DNA of 64,000 bases from Pohlia nutans (taxonomy: Eukaryota > Streptophyta > Bryopsida > Bryales > Mniaceae), in assembly GCA_022496805.1 (NCBI GenBank), contig CM040103.1, positions 2,436,001 through 2,500,000 on the forward strand. The letters run 5' to 3'. Shown one piece after another: positions 48,235 to 60,330 of this stretch. The stretch's first letter is position 1, and each line of letters starts with the position of its first letter. The notes below the pieces were generated by a model. The model was not told where the DNA came from and made no database searches. It saw nothing but the letters and a program-made list of their open reading frames with translations. The position numbers were made by a program, and so were the translations under genes.

Positions 48235-51093
48235 TTACTGCTGCGGGTTCATGAGCGCGTCGCTGAGGCTGAGGCTGTTGCGCAGCGTGGTGCGGCCCAC
48301 GGCGTTGTTGCCCTTGCGCATCATGGTCACGAACTCGTTGTAGTCGATGCGCCCGTCGTTGTCCTGGTCCACCTCGCGGATCAGGTCCTCGATGGACGTG
48401 TCGCCCATGTTGTAGCGGCTGCACGCCTGCTGCAGCTCGTCCACCGTCAGGTACCCGCTCTGGTCCTTGTCCAGCCACGAGAACGCCGCGAACAGGTTCT
48501 CCTCGCGCTCGATCTTGTTCAGGTGCAGCGTGGCCGCCAGAAACTCGCCGTAGTCGATCGTCCCGTTGTGGTCCACGTCCGCCGCGTCCATCAGCTGCCG
48601 GATCTCCGACTCCACCAGGTTCGACCCCACGCGCTCCAGCCCGCTCTTCAGCTCCTCGAACGTGATGGCGCCCGAGTGGTCCGTGTCGATCATCTTGAAC
48701 ATCTCGCGCAGCCCCGCGATCTCCTCCTCCGACAGGAACTCCGCGATCACGCGGATCGCCACCTTCTTCAGCTTGTTCATCGCGCTGAACTGCTTCAGCC
48801 GCGACTGCACCGCCGGGTCCATCGGCCGGTCCGGCGCCACGCCCTCCTCGCGGATCCACGGGTGGCACAGCACCTGGTGCGCCTTCAGCCGCCGCTTCAT
48901 GTTCGGGTCCAGCATCTTGCGGATCAGGTCCTTGGCGCTGTTGCTGATGCTCGGCCACGGCTCCGACACGAAGTCCAGCTCCCCCCGCAGCACCTGCACA
49001 CGTGTACCCACCATACATATATGCTCCACTCGATCAATTCATCCAGCGCACTGACTCTCAAGCCTCTGCTGCTTACCCACCGCATTCTTCTCCTTCTCAT
49101 TCTCACTTAGGCAGGCTTCGCAACCCAACAAAAGTTCGTCATAGTACACACACATCATATATCAATCACAGACGTAAACTACGTTGGAATAAAAGTCATA
49201 ATTCTCCATATATCACTAATCAAGGCCCTCAACTTCGGGGCTGTTCCTACGTCCGATGGGAAGGGCAATTTTCCAATTGCCTCACTTCAACATACGTGAA
49301 GGATTCCTATGTACAGACAGACAGTCACTGTCCCTTACAGAGGCAGAAACACTGCAGAATTCCAAATTTCCAGATGACACTACAGTTGGTAAAATTATCC
49401 AAATCCGAAATCGTAACACTGTGCGTTTATTGAGTTTTCTTCAATGAAATGAGAAGGAATTTCAACACTTAGAGATTTTTTGTATTAGATATAAGAAATA
49501 AAAAAGAAACTAGATTAAAATCTGAGCAACCTTTGGGTTTGAAACTTTAGAATTTCATTTGTTAGTCAATAATGCTTCAAAATGCATGGCACGTGATTCT
49601 AAAAAGAATCCTCATTCCTTCTATACTTATTATTATATCCTTCCAGTAACAAAATATGCTGTTCCATTTGTTTCAATTCAGTAGGTCAAAATAAGGGGTT
49701 TCAATTCCAAGTAGGAATTGTTCCAATTGAAATGTCTCTTTGTAAAAACTCATATGTATGTGATCTCCAACATGTCCAAATCCCACTCAAAGATTCTGAT
49801 TTCATCAATTTTCATGTTCGCTTTTCATTTACAATGAAGTGACGCAATCTTATGGCCGCGCACTGTGCAATTCCTGCCTTGCAGTATGCATGTTTCAAGG
49901 GTTGGTTTCAAAGATTCCAAGGATGCACCAAAGGCTACACCCCACATGAAATGAAATCCCAACGTCGTGCCATTCTCCTCACTCACCTGCTCGAAGATGC
50001 CCTGCTCCGTCTCTGCCCAGAACGGCGGCACGCCGCTCAGCAGGATGTACAGGATCACGCCCGCGCTCCACACATCCGCCTCCGGCCCGTAGTGCTTCCG
50101 CAGCACCTCCGGCGCCACGTAGTACGGGCTCCCCACCACGTCCGTGAACACCTCGCCCGGCTTGAAGAACACCGACAGCCCGAAGTCCGTCGTCTTCAGC
50201 GCCGCGTTCTCGCTCGTGTCCAGCAGCAAAAAGTTCTCCGGCTTCAGGTCGCGGTGCATCACGCCCAGCGAGTGGCACGTCTCCACCACCCCCACGATCA
50301 CGCGGCACAGCTCCGCCGCCTGCGCCTCCGAGTAGTGCCCGCGCTGGATGATGCGGTCGAACAGCTCGCCGCCCGCACACAGCTCCATCACCAGGTGCAC
50401 CGCGCCCTGGTCCTCGTACGCGCCCTTGATCGTCACGATGTTCGGGTGCCCCGACAGGTGGTGCATGATGTGCAGCTCGCGCCGCACGTCGTCCACATCC
50501 TCCTGCGAGATCAGCTTCCGCTTCGCAATCGACTTGCAAGCGTACTCCTTCCCAGTCGTCTTCTCCACGCACAGGTACGTCGTCCCGAACTGCCCCTGCC
50601 CCAGCTTGCGCCCCAGCGTGTACAAGTCCTTCAGGTTCTCCGTCGGCCGCTGTAGCACTGAGTGCGTGAAGCTCTGCCCCGGAATCAGGTTCAGCCCGCC
50701 CTTCCTCATGGCTGGTGTTACTGCTGCACCCGCGCCCGGCCGCCCCCCCGCCATCGCCCCCGCCGACCCCGGATACACCGTGGGTGCGATCTGGATCACC
50801 GACGGCGCAATCACCGTCAGGCTCTTCTGGGCTTGCAGTTGCACCCCGCCTGAACCCGGCGTTCTTGGATCGGACCCTGGCTTCTTCTCCTTCTCGGACC
50901 TCGAGACTTCTGAGCCGCTCCTGCTTTCAGACTGTCGCTGCGTCGTCGACACTGCCGCTGCTGCCGCAGCAGCTTCTGATTCCGGGGACTGGTGCGTGGG
51001 CTTGGAGGCGGCGGCGGTGCGAGTACTGCCCCCGTCCGCAAAGCCTTCGAAGAATCCGGCCTTGCTAGCTGCCCCTACACATGTGTTACCCAT
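48235..51093 (-). CDS. Calcium-dependent protein kinase, copy B, 621 aa, two exons
   Basis: Exons on the minus strand 51093-49987 and 48993-48235, the same intron site and length as copy A. Same architecture: MGNTCVG acylation signal, variable N-terminus, Ser/Thr kinase, autoinhibitory junction and four EF-hands. Relative to copy A it has about a dozen N-terminal differences, including an extra residue in the alanine run, [10 protein letters not shown] in place of PGARRQG (net +4 residues), Leu for Ser in KDLY and Lys for Gln in TGKEY. From the SIAKRKL stretch to the stop the two proteins are the same. The two genes face each other, 3' ends inward. Different N-termini could give different targeting or substrates with the same catalytic and calcium-sensing parts; that is inference. 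Confidence 0.95.
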
Positions 51094-51661
51094 TCAGTTC
51101 TCATGTCTCCAGGCACATGCCTGGTATCTCTCAGGTCCACACTTCACAATCAGCTCCAGTGCTGCACCATCCAAGCAACCACCCAATCCCCCATCTGATC
51201 AAATGTCATCTGGCTCCAGATTGCTTGCACTGCTGGAGCGAAGGCTACAGTCACATATCTTGACTGTACACGCTCCCAAGGAAACAGAGGCTTAATTTTG
51301 AACGACAGCAGCGGCCAGCAGAGCATACTTTAATTCATAGCGAGTGAGCGGAAGAGAAATTCTATCAGACAGTACTGATGGATCTGACATCCGCGACTAG
51401 ATCAGACTTGATGACCTGCGCTCTGCCTCTATATTAAAGAAACCCGCTCCGAGTCCTGTGACCAAGCTTACCTCTCTGAAGTTGGGGCACAGCGGATTTT
51501 GGTACTAGGCGAAATTAGACCACGATGGGAGAGTGTTCTTGCTTACAGTGCGCTAGCTACTCATCAATATGACCGGTTTCTAAAAAAGCTGACTCCCAAA
51601 GAGCTAGGTGCATAATACGCTCACAAGGCGATGCTGAAAGATTGAAGGAACTTTATCGACC

Positions 51662-51669
51662 TATATAAA
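51662..51669 (-). promoter_or_regulatory. Probable TATA box of CDPK copy B
   Basis: On the minus strand TTTATATAGG, at the position equivalent to the AATATATACAG of copy A. Both are followed by TCGAT and then CCTTCAATCTTT. Confidence 0.5.
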
Positions 51670-53241
51670 TAACCAAAAAAGAGGAGCTACAAAAATTCAA
51701 AGCACAAATTGCGTTCAAATCCTTATTTGTAAGAAAATAAAGAGGAAATAATGCAGCCCAAGCTTTGATTCCCGCCCTCGTGATCAGAATTTGTCAAACA
51801 AAGACGTAGTCGCGGTACAAAATAGAGTTAGGTTACCATCTATTCCAAACAGTTGAAATTTCCAACGGACTTACATCGTTCGGCACTGTCTGCAGGGGAG
51901 CACTGCAAACACAGGATCTCAAGTGCAGGCTAAAGGAACGAACTGGGCTTCCACGCGGATTTTATGGATCGCACCTTGGTTGATCCATTTCGTACCAAAA
52001 CGAATGAGTTTCAGAATCATTCGGAAACGATGCTGGGAATCTCATAAATTCTTACACGGGATTGTAGTACTGCAGAACTAGACCAGCGGGAGAGGACCGA
52101 ACGACAGTAAACATAGCGGCCATTTCCACTAACGGGGTACAAACGATCGAAGTGAACTAAGAGTTGGCCCCCTGTCAAGTCAGGGCGCTATCCGGTAATC
52201 GACAGAGCTCTAGTTAGAAACGACCGCTTGCTCCTTCGAGAACGTGCTACACAGACTTCGACCTCTTCTTCTATCGTCTTAGTTTTATTCGAGAGCTACA
52301 GGATCTCGGAGGCATTCAACTCGTACGAAGCTCTAGCCGCAGATTCAACAAGCACCCCCACTAAGAGCATGAGGCCATGGCCATGGCCACAGGGTTTGCG
52401 ACGCTTACCAGAGGTGAGGACGATCACAAGCGTGGGCAGCGCGCATCGACCCTTTTCCGTCGCCCCGAAATCGATCCGTACGAGCTGCTCTTAACCCTGC
52501 AACAGATCCCTCGTCCAAATTGCTCCAGTCCTCAGATGAGCAACCGCGATCGAGGCTCCAAACACGGCCACTCCACCAATTGATCCGCCTCCAGTCGCCG
52601 CAGCAGTCTAAACAAAGCCCTGAAACTTGACAATGCGGAATCCGGCAGTACCGACGATACACACACTAGAGTGGTCGATGTGCTTTCACAGCCGTTTTCA
52701 AAATACAAACCAGTGCTCAGGGTGGTAGTGGCAATGGGGATGGCTAGAATTCCACCCTCACCGACCCTAAAGCAGGCAGCAGCTGACGGACCGCGGCCGC
52801 GGAAAACGCGGCGAAATCGGCGCAGCCGGATATTTGCGACCCCTCCAGAACGTGCGCTCTGCAACGTTGCCCTCCCCGCGATCCGTCTGGTCCGGCACGC
52901 ACGAACTGATCAATTGCTCTGCATCAATAGACTTTCAATACTTGCATCGGTATCTCCGGGCTGCTCTAACTTAGATCGATCAAATGCGCTCGCATACTTG
53001 AATTGCTTGTGTGCGTTGCCCAATTCAAGCAGATACTTTTACTGTTGTTGTTCCGGAAAACGGTGTGGACGATTGCCGATGATTTTGACCTGGCCAAGCA
53101 CATAGTTGACTGGTGAGGTCTGGACAGGAATGCCAGTGCAGGTTCGACTGGGTCGTCACGTCGCCATGCTCGCCGCTCGGGCTTTGCCATATCTGCCGCA
53201 GCCGCGCGACCTGGCTCCCGCGGCTGCATGCCTGGGCTACA

Positions 53242-53452
53242 CTAAGGGCGGACTTCCATGTAAGGGGGGCAGTGGGTGGAAGGCACTAGAAGACAAGAAT
53301 TGAGGTCTCAAGAACCATCCATGCTCCACCCATTTCGGTACAAATGAAATTTATACTCTAGAATCCTCCTGTTTCCACCCATTTCGGTGGAGCTTCCTCT
53401 TTTTTAGGACCGGCCACCCAGTGCCCCCCTTACATGAAAGTCTGCCCTAAGG
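53242..53452. mobile_element. Tourist-like (PIF/Harbinger) MITE, ~205 bp
   Basis: Terminal inverted repeats of ~33 bp start GGGCGGACTTCCATGTAAGG on the left and end with its near-complement on the right (CTTACATGAAAGTCTGCCC). A TAA at each end is the typical Harbinger duplication. Confidence 0.75.
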
Positions 53453-53510
53453 GCAGGCTTTCTTGTGAGTATCAGGCGGGTGGAAGGCAAGAAGATAAGA
53501 AGTGAGGTCC

Positions 53511-53935
53511 TAAGAGTATCTCCACCCTGCCGCAGAAGGATTGACTCGCCATCCGAGTCTTGAAGGGCTCCAATCTTGATATTGTTTGCTATCGCGCCCA
53601 CGTCCCCCACCCACGCCAGATCAAGAGGCACGCAAAAGCAAAGGTTGTCAGATGGGAGAGTCCACTGTTTCTGTTTTGTAGCTCCAGAATAGCTTTAGAA
53701 TCTGCGGAATCACAACAGGAAGAGAATCCCATATGGATGAGGGAAGCAAAATCCCTGAATGCAGGTGCAACAAGTTCCTCCTTCTACCCGCGAGGATACC
53801 GAGTTCAATGAAAGATTTGAAGGGCCCGCTCCTTCAAAGCCGCATTTATGGAGAGGGGTGGGGGATAATTTTTAGCAAGGCCGCGTCAAAGGGCTTGTTG
53901 CGTCCCTTAGACGCAGCAAGGTGGAGATGCTCTAA
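53511..53935. mobile_element. Tourist-like (PIF/Harbinger) MITE, 419 bp
   Basis: Ends GAGTATCTCCACCCTGC and GCAAGGTGGAGATGCTC are inverted repeats, each bordered by TAA (53511-53513 and 53933-53935). GAGCATCTCCA-type ends are typical of plant Tourist elements. Single ends of the same type occur near 54713 and 54892. Confidence 0.75.
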
Positions 53936-54074
53936 GGGTATCCTCGTTGCAATTCTTGTATATGGAAATGGATGAATTTATTCCCGATTTCCAAATACAG
54001 TACAAGACATTGCACCGTGGACTCCTGGAAAAATAAAACTGCAATCCTTCTTTTAACAAGGTTTTTTGCAAACC

Positions 54075-54307
54075 TTAACCCTTAAAGGTCCAGAGAGCCC
54101 CTTCCGACTAGTATTATACAACAATATTCCATTGTATTAAGCATGGTTCCACACCTCCTGTGGGTTTAAGATCAAAAGTGAAGTTAAAATTCACGTTGAC
54201 GTGATTTCAATGAGATATTGGGGTCTCAATTTGGAACTTTCTATTTTCAAAAAATATCAAATATACGTCAATGTATCTACTATCTCCATCAGCCCTTTAA
54301 GGGTTAA
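54075..54307. mobile_element. TTAA MITE, 233 bp
   Basis: Lies between TTAA 54075-54078 (CCCTTAAAGGTCC) and TTAA 54304-54307 (CAGCCCTTTAAGGG). The size is like family 1 but the interior differs. Confidence 0.75.
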
Positions 54308-54350
54308 TTCAACACTTTGAACACATGGCACTTTGACATATTCACCAGGT

Positions 54351-54466
54351 AGTAAATGGTACAAGAATGATGGTGAATTCTTGGTGAACACTTGCTAAAT
54401 TGAAGTGCTTTGTTCAATTTAGCAAGTGTTCACCAAGAATTCACCATCATTCTTGTACCATTTATT
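54351..54466. repeat. Near-perfect hairpin: 52-bp stem, 8-nt loop
   Basis: 54353-54404 is the exact reverse complement of 54413-54464, with loop GTGCTTTG. One G-T and one A-T pair extend it outward. A looser complementarity (TTCACCAGG / GCAGTGAATTC) reaches about 54340 and 54480. RNA from either strand would fold into a long perfect duplex, a small-RNA precursor candidate or a very young MITE. Confidence 0.9.
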
Positions 54467-54737
54467 TGGCAGTGAATTCATCAAGGTTCCTTCTGGAAAT
54501 CGCCGTGGGGATGAAAACCAGGTTCAACAAGTAAAAAAATATAGTTAAAAGAGCAATGTGGATAGCAACTTTCAATCTTTGAAAATGAAGCAAGTATGTA
54601 GAATTCCGGATCCAATCTTGGAAATTTTTCCCGATATAGGACTGCGGTGCGAGGGTTTTTACTGCTAAATGGATGAACTTCATGCAGATACAGATACGGG
54701 AACCCTCGTAGTGAGGATGCTCTAAAAAGCACCAAGT

Positions 54738-54850
54738 GTCCACCCATTTTGGTAAACATGGAAATCATACTCTTGGGTTCACCCATTTCGGTAAACAGGA
54801 AATCATGCTCTTCGGATCACCCATTTTGGTCATGGATCGGTAGCTTCCAT
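54738..54850. repeat. Short tandem repeats of CACCCATTTCGGTAAACA type
   Basis: Three imperfect units of ~45 bp (CACCCATTTTGGTAAACATG, CACCCATTTCGGTAAACAGG, CACCCATTTTGGTCATGG). Related units occur at about 53328-53395 between the Tourist ends. Probably the inside of a MITE. Confidence 0.55.
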
Positions 54851-55790
54851 CTAGTTTCTTGACTCACCACCGATACACAAAAGCTTGGCCTAAGAGCATC
54901 TTCACGAGCGACTTTGAATTGCACTTTGATGATCATTCAAAAATTACAGAGCATACTATTTACTCATTTGTCCCAAAACAAGCTTTTTGTAGAAGGAAAT
55001 TTGAAAAACTAAGCCGTAATTGCAGTCCCATAGTGTGGACGATGAGAAAAACTGTATGAACCTTGAGCTAGTAGGAGTAATCAGTTTCAGCAAATCAAAA
55101 ACTTATTTTGAGATAAATAAACAAAGATACCAAAAGCTTTTTTTTTTAACATAGGGAGTAATTTTCACCAACATCACTCAATTAGACTATGCAAATTGTA
55201 CGTAATTAAGGCACTCACAAAGCCACCACACATGAATTGCACAATCATGGTGTGCAATTAAGAAGAGAAGATACACTAGATTGAATAGTTTTGAGGGCCC
55301 TGAATTGAGTTATACTATTTAGTGTCACACTCCAAAAAAATTGTTGACCAACCCATGCACATCCATTTTTCCAGAGCTTGAGTACTATCAAGAGTGTTGG
55401 TGGTGATACTCTCAATCATCCTAAGTTACACATCATCTTTCGATTTCATGCATGTGCAACTAATTTATCAAAGTCTCCCTCTTTGTAATATACCATAGAT
55501 GAAGGGCAGGGTTAGCACACTGATGCTGAATAATCAATTAAAATTGGAGAAATAAGAGTCCAGAAAAGGAAATATTTGTGGATCGAAAAAAACCAGCTTA
55601 AAATGTTTTCTTGGGTACTCTTTTGCTCTATGATAAAATAAAAATAAAAACTTAAAAACATTGACCCTTTTTTTTTTAGCATTGTTTCTACTAATCTTGC
55701 CTTCCACCTACGAGATTTGAATTAACTTAGTGCATGCAGAATTATTTTGAATAATTTTCATAATTATGATTTTTATTTATTTTTCCCTCT
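54851..55790. other. AT-rich intergenic DNA, no gene recognised
   Basis: Apart from a single Tourist-like end (TAAGAGCATCTTCACGAG at about 54890) nothing is recognised. Confidence 0.4.
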
Positions 55791-55997
55791 TTAAACCCTA
55801 AGCTTCCAGGGACCAGTTTTTGGTTGCTGTCTGTTTTAACGGGATGCTTATAAATTAAAGTAATATGTTTTTGAATAAGTAAAAGATAATTAAAAATACT
55901 ACATCAAGCCTACTTTCTAGCGCAATCTGAATAATGTCAATCTGGGTTCAACTCCACCCGGGAGAAAGTTTCAAAGTTGATCGCCTCAAGACAGTCT

Positions 55998-57222
55998 TAA
56001 ACACACAATTTGCTATTTACGCACTTGGACATATAATCATGCACTTGGCTCCCAAGCGCATAAATATTTTTGTCTAACTTTTTTTTTTAAAACAACGATT
56101 ATAGTCTTTCTTCAATCCCTTACATTGTAAACAAACAATTTTTTTAATTATTTTTTATTTTTATTTTTATTTTTTCTTTATACCTTGATTTCTTTCATGT
56201 CTTCTTCCTTGTCTTGCTTGTCTTTCTTCTTGTCTTCCTTCTTGTCTTTTTTTTCTTCTATTTTTTCTGCAGTTGTGGCTGTTGAACCCTAAACAATGGG
56301 AGCAAACTTCTTCTTTTTTTCTTTTTTTTCAATATGGCCATGGGTGTTGCTGAACCCTAAATGGTGGTCGTCAAAAAAAAAAAAAAAATCTTTTGAATTT
56401 TTTCTATTTTTAGCCTGTGGGATCCGTGGCCGCGCACCCAAAGACCCTCCCATCTCCCTCATCTCCATCTCCCTCTCCATCTCCCTCTCTATCTTCATCT
56501 CCATCTCCCTCTCTATCTTCATCTCCATCTCCATCTCCCTCTCTATGTTCATCTCCATCTCCATCTCCCTCTCTATATTCATCTCCCTCTCCATCTCCCT
56601 CCCCTCTCCTCATATACGGTATATAGGGGAGAGGAGAAGGTCTCTTCCATTCACTCTTCCACTCCCTCTCCTTCCCCTCTCCTCCCCCTATATACATGAG
56701 GAGAAACGAAGGAGATGAAGAGGGAGAAGAGAGATGGGAGGGTCTTTGGGGCTCGGCCATGCACCCATAGTCTAAAAATAGAACATTTTCACAAAACAAT
56801 ATATATATTTTTTTTTAAAATTTTTTAAATTTTTTGGTGGCCACCATTTAGGGTTCAATAGCACCGGACGACCGAACAAAAAAAATAAAAAATTGTTGCT
56901 TTGCTCCCATTTTTTAAGATTCAGCAGTTAAAAATGAAGATAAAATAGAAGAAAAAAAAGACAAGGAAGACGTCAAGAAGAAAGACAAGAAGAAAGACAA
57001 GAGGGAGACAAGAAAGAAGACAAAAAAGAAATCAAGATAAAAAAGTAAAGATAAAGATAAGAATAAAAAATAATCAAAATAATTATTTGTTTAGAATTTA
57101 AGTGATTGTAGAAAAACAATATTGATGTTTTTTTAAGAACTTTTTAACCAATTTTTTTTAAAGTCAAATATGATCATGAAATGAGCGCACTTGGCCAAGT
57201 GCATAAATACCAAATTGCGTGT
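55998..57222. mobile_element. Foldback element with long inverted arms, ~1.2 kb
   Basis: The ends AACACACAATTTGCTATTTA and its near-complement GTGCATAAATACCAAATTGC start the arms. Complementarity continues inward through TGTCTTC/GACAAGAAG-rich tracts, GAACCCTAAA and AAAGACCCTCCCATCTC, to a centre rich in CATCTC/CTCTCC repeats (about 56450-56610). Arms are imperfect and full of A/T and pyrimidine runs. No coding capacity. Confidence 0.65.
56450..56605. repeat. Pyrimidine-rich ATCTCC/CTCTCC low-complexity tract
   Basis: Variants of CATCTCC, CCTCTC and TCTATCTTC are repeated for ~155 bp in the loop of the foldback. Long open frames here (SPSPSLSSSP-type and EREMEMEMNIE-type) are repeat translations, not genes. 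Confidence 0.85.
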
Positions 57223-58230
57223 TCTTCGTGTTATAAAAATTGCTATCTGGAGAAAGTAATAATGTTCCCTCAATCATTTCTTTTTCTTTTTTGAAGTTTA
57301 CAATAAATAATCAAACTTTCACAAATCATGCCAAATTTGAAACTCTAAAAGTAAATATTGTAATTTATACAAATTTTCAACGGTTAGTGCTTTTAAATTC
57401 ATTAAAATATATTTAAAAGATTTTTTTGGAAATTTTACACTACAAATAATTTTCAGAGATGATACCCTACATTTTCTTTTTTGAACCAAACTTCATCAAA
57501 CATATAGAAGGCACATATAATAACACATTTATGTTTTGTCCAATACTCCTCGGGCTTCTAGGATAAGTTAGTATATTTACATATGGTTTGAAGAGGTAGA
57601 TTTTAATTGCATTACTCATAATAAAGGTGTGATAAGTTAAATCTAAATTCCTAAATAATACATTGTATGACTAAAAAATATAACTTTCAATAAGTGGATA
57701 CTCATTGTACAATGTACACAACATAATGGAGCAATGGGAGCCAACATTTGTTTGTAATAAAATCACAATCTAATTACAATGTAAGTTTATGTGTCAATGA
57801 CATGGTAGTCCCAAAATTCATGGAATACATTGAATGGAATTCCTTCATTACTGTAGTACATGATTGGCTTTGACACTAATAATATTATTTTTATAAGGGC
57901 CAAAATTTTAGGAATTTTTTTCACTCTTTTCCTAAATTTACAAAAGAATTTTCTTAAAGAAAAGGACCGAATTTATATTTAGAAAATTAATTAAATATTT
58001 ATTACCCTACTGTTGAGTGCTATGATACTCAGAAAAATGGATTTAAGTGAAGATTCTCTTTTGATCAAGTTTTCAAAAGGGTGCTCCATTGTCCTGTTCT
58101 ATTATGCTATGTATAATTCAAAAGCTTCAAAATTCAAGCCAAAAATTCAAAACATATAGCTATTGCACTTTGAACTTTTTATGACTTTTGCATAAAATAT
58201 TCAAATGTAATGATTCCACATGATTTTTTT

Positions 58231-58363
58231 CCCGAACGGGGAGAGTAGTCTTGCACCAATGGCCCTCTGTCCGGTGGGCACTAGCTCATTGTCAAGACAA
58301 ATAGACACTTTATTCACGCTGGCCTCGAAAAAAGACCGGAGTTCATATCTATCTATCGATCTG
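58231..58363 (+). mobile_element. 5'-truncated LINE tail
   Basis: Matches the LINE 3' end from GGGGAGAGTAGT through GACACTTTATTCACGC to a TATCTATCTATCGATCTG tail. About 130 bp long. Confidence 0.75.
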
Positions 58364-58453
58364 TAAATTACAACCTTATATAGCCAGCTTTTGTCATTGC
58401 TGCAAAGTTCCACTCGATTTAGAGACAAAATGTATCCACTACACTACTTTTGG

Positions 58454-59254
58454 TTAACCCTTTAGTGCCCAGCTGACCACATTATGGTCACTACAACGTC
58501 CAAAATGCAAATAGTAGAGAATCCGTGAAGAATTGGAACTTCAATTTTGAAGTTTAAATTTGCCCATATACATTACACACCTTTCAGAAAAAGAAATTTT
58601 CAATTTGGAATTGTACAACTATCAAAATACCTATCAACAGATCACGAAAATATTGAAAATACAGTATGTACTTACAAATACAACACATGTATTATGCAGT
58701 ATTTCTTGTGTTTGGAAGTTTGTTATCTTGTTTTATTTTTTTGGATTGTGTTCTCTTCTTCATCTTCCATTGGTGTATGTATTCCAATCTTGACTAATGT
58801 ACCCACTCATGTCAATTTTCAACGTATAAAATTTTGTCCTAAACCGTATATGGATAAGTCACTTTCACTTATAAAATTCACAATAATTATGTGTGAGTCT
58901 ATTCTTAATATGAAAGATTACAACGGAGAGATGTTGACATAGGGCATAACTGAACTTCTTTCCTTTCATTTTTGAAAATTTGACCCAACTTCTATTTAAC
59001 TTTGAAGTCATACAACCCCCAAAATCTCATTTTTGAGCATGCATTCTACAGTTCAAATACATACTATAATCTTCCAATCCCACCATTGGATGATTCTCAA
59101 ATTTTAATAAAATGTGTGCTCTCCAGTTGAGAATAGAATTGTACGGCTACTTTCTAATTTAATCCATTCTATTTTTGGAAGTCTCAATCACAGTGGAAAA
59201 AACCACTGAAATCCAGTGCTCCGAGCTACAGTACCCTGGGCACTAAAGGGTTAA
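58454..59254. mobile_element. TTAA MITE, family B, 801 bp
   Basis: Lies between TTAA 58454-58457 and TTAA 59251-59254 with ends CCCTTTAGTGCCCAG and CTGGGCACTAAAGGG, a perfect 15-bp inverted repeat. A subterminal near-palindrome TGACCACATTATGGTCA lies at 58474-58490. Internal frames at 58547-58942 are not recognised as protein. Confidence 0.85.
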
Positions 59255-60328
59255 TAGTCAACGTTGATTTTGTAGTGCATGCTCCTCTAATGTGTCCTTG
59301 TATAGTTGAACCTTGTAATGTGTGTCCATATGCAATGAATTCTTGTTCCTAGTGTTAACAAATGATTGGGTGCGAATTATAACCTTTAGAATTAGTACCA
59401 GACGCACTATTAGCAAAATGTAGAGCGGTTATTCATATTACAAAACTACATTTTCCCTATTAAAGATATATTGCCAAAATTCACTCCGTTCAAGCAAAAA
59501 TGAACCCACCAATTATGAACCCATTTGTTTCCCTGCCTTGCTTTCCAACAGGGCATTATCTAGTGAGAACCACTTCCTGGATGATAACCATTGGATCTAG
59601 GATGGATGTGGTCCTCCCCCAACCAACTAAGTAGTAAGGAACGATGGATGAACTCGACTGTGATGGGGTGGATAAACGTCGTTCCCCTACAGTCGTAGGG
59701 TTTTGTCCGAGACTGAGCAATTTAGGATCGGAGTTCCTTGGATTTGAGTTAAGGAAAACTAAAAGCATGCCCAACAGCTGTAAATTCGTTGACCCAACAT
59801 CAAGAGAAAGGGTCGCAACACGAACGATGCCAACCGGAATATGATGTTCAACGTTATTAAATTTGATTTCTCCATGCCAAATACTATTGTCGTAGTGGGT
59901 GTTTTTCTTCTTGCACTAAACTTAATTAAGAGTTGTGGGGATGCAACGGCCAACAATTGACTGACAACATAATGAGGCGCAATTTACAATGCTCTGACAA
60001 CATAGAATAAGGTGTTGACTTCAACGAAATTTTGGGTGCTACTGGGACAGGTATGCAAACCCCTCCCCCAATGCTCATGTTGCCCCAATTTGAAATGGCG
60101 TTGTATCCACGAATTCATCAAAACTAGCTTGCTCTAATAAGTTTTGTTCACCTCTTTAGGGGACCCATGCCACTGTGATAATAGTAGATGGCCCACAAAC
60201 CAACACTTTAAGCTTTTCACGCAAATTTAGTACTTGTATAGAATTGGAAGCTTTCAATGAACACCTATTGAAGATATTGTTCTGATACATCAAGTTCAAT
60301 TATTTGCCCTCTCTAGTTTTGTAGTTGA
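59255..60328. other. Intergenic DNA, no gene recognised
   Basis: No known protein or transposon end is seen. 59560-59830 is more GC-rich, with short frames on both strands. Confidence 0.4.
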
Positions 60329-60330
60329 TG

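Larger units (their letters stand above)
47700..53075. repeat. Right arm of large inverted duplication (CDPK palindrome)
   Basis: Inverted copy of 38440-43554. The stretch 47700-50523 looks identical to the left arm; beyond it the arms diverge progressively, including promoter-proximal blocks such as the CCATGGCCATGG region near 52376 (left arm about 39089). Confidence 0.92.
55791..57566. mobile_element. Diverged TTAA MITE (family A) carrying a foldback insertion
   Basis: The left end is TTAA 55791-55794 then ACCCTAAGCTTCCAGGG; the right end is GGGCTTCTAGG then ATAA. Sequence 55906-55975 (CTCCACCCGGGAGAAAGTTT) and 57235-57545 match the two halves of family A (28519-29067). The middle is displaced by the 1.2-kb foldback at about 55998-57222. 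Confidence 0.65.

Noticed and set aside
56289..56799. Frames reading EREMEMEMNIE and SPSPSLSSSP
   Set aside because: They are translations of a pyrimidine microsatellite inside a foldback element.
58547..58942. 131-residue frame in the family-B element
   Set aside because: It is open in this copy only; the relative at 60331-61036 has stops and frameshifts in the same region, and no domain is recognisable.
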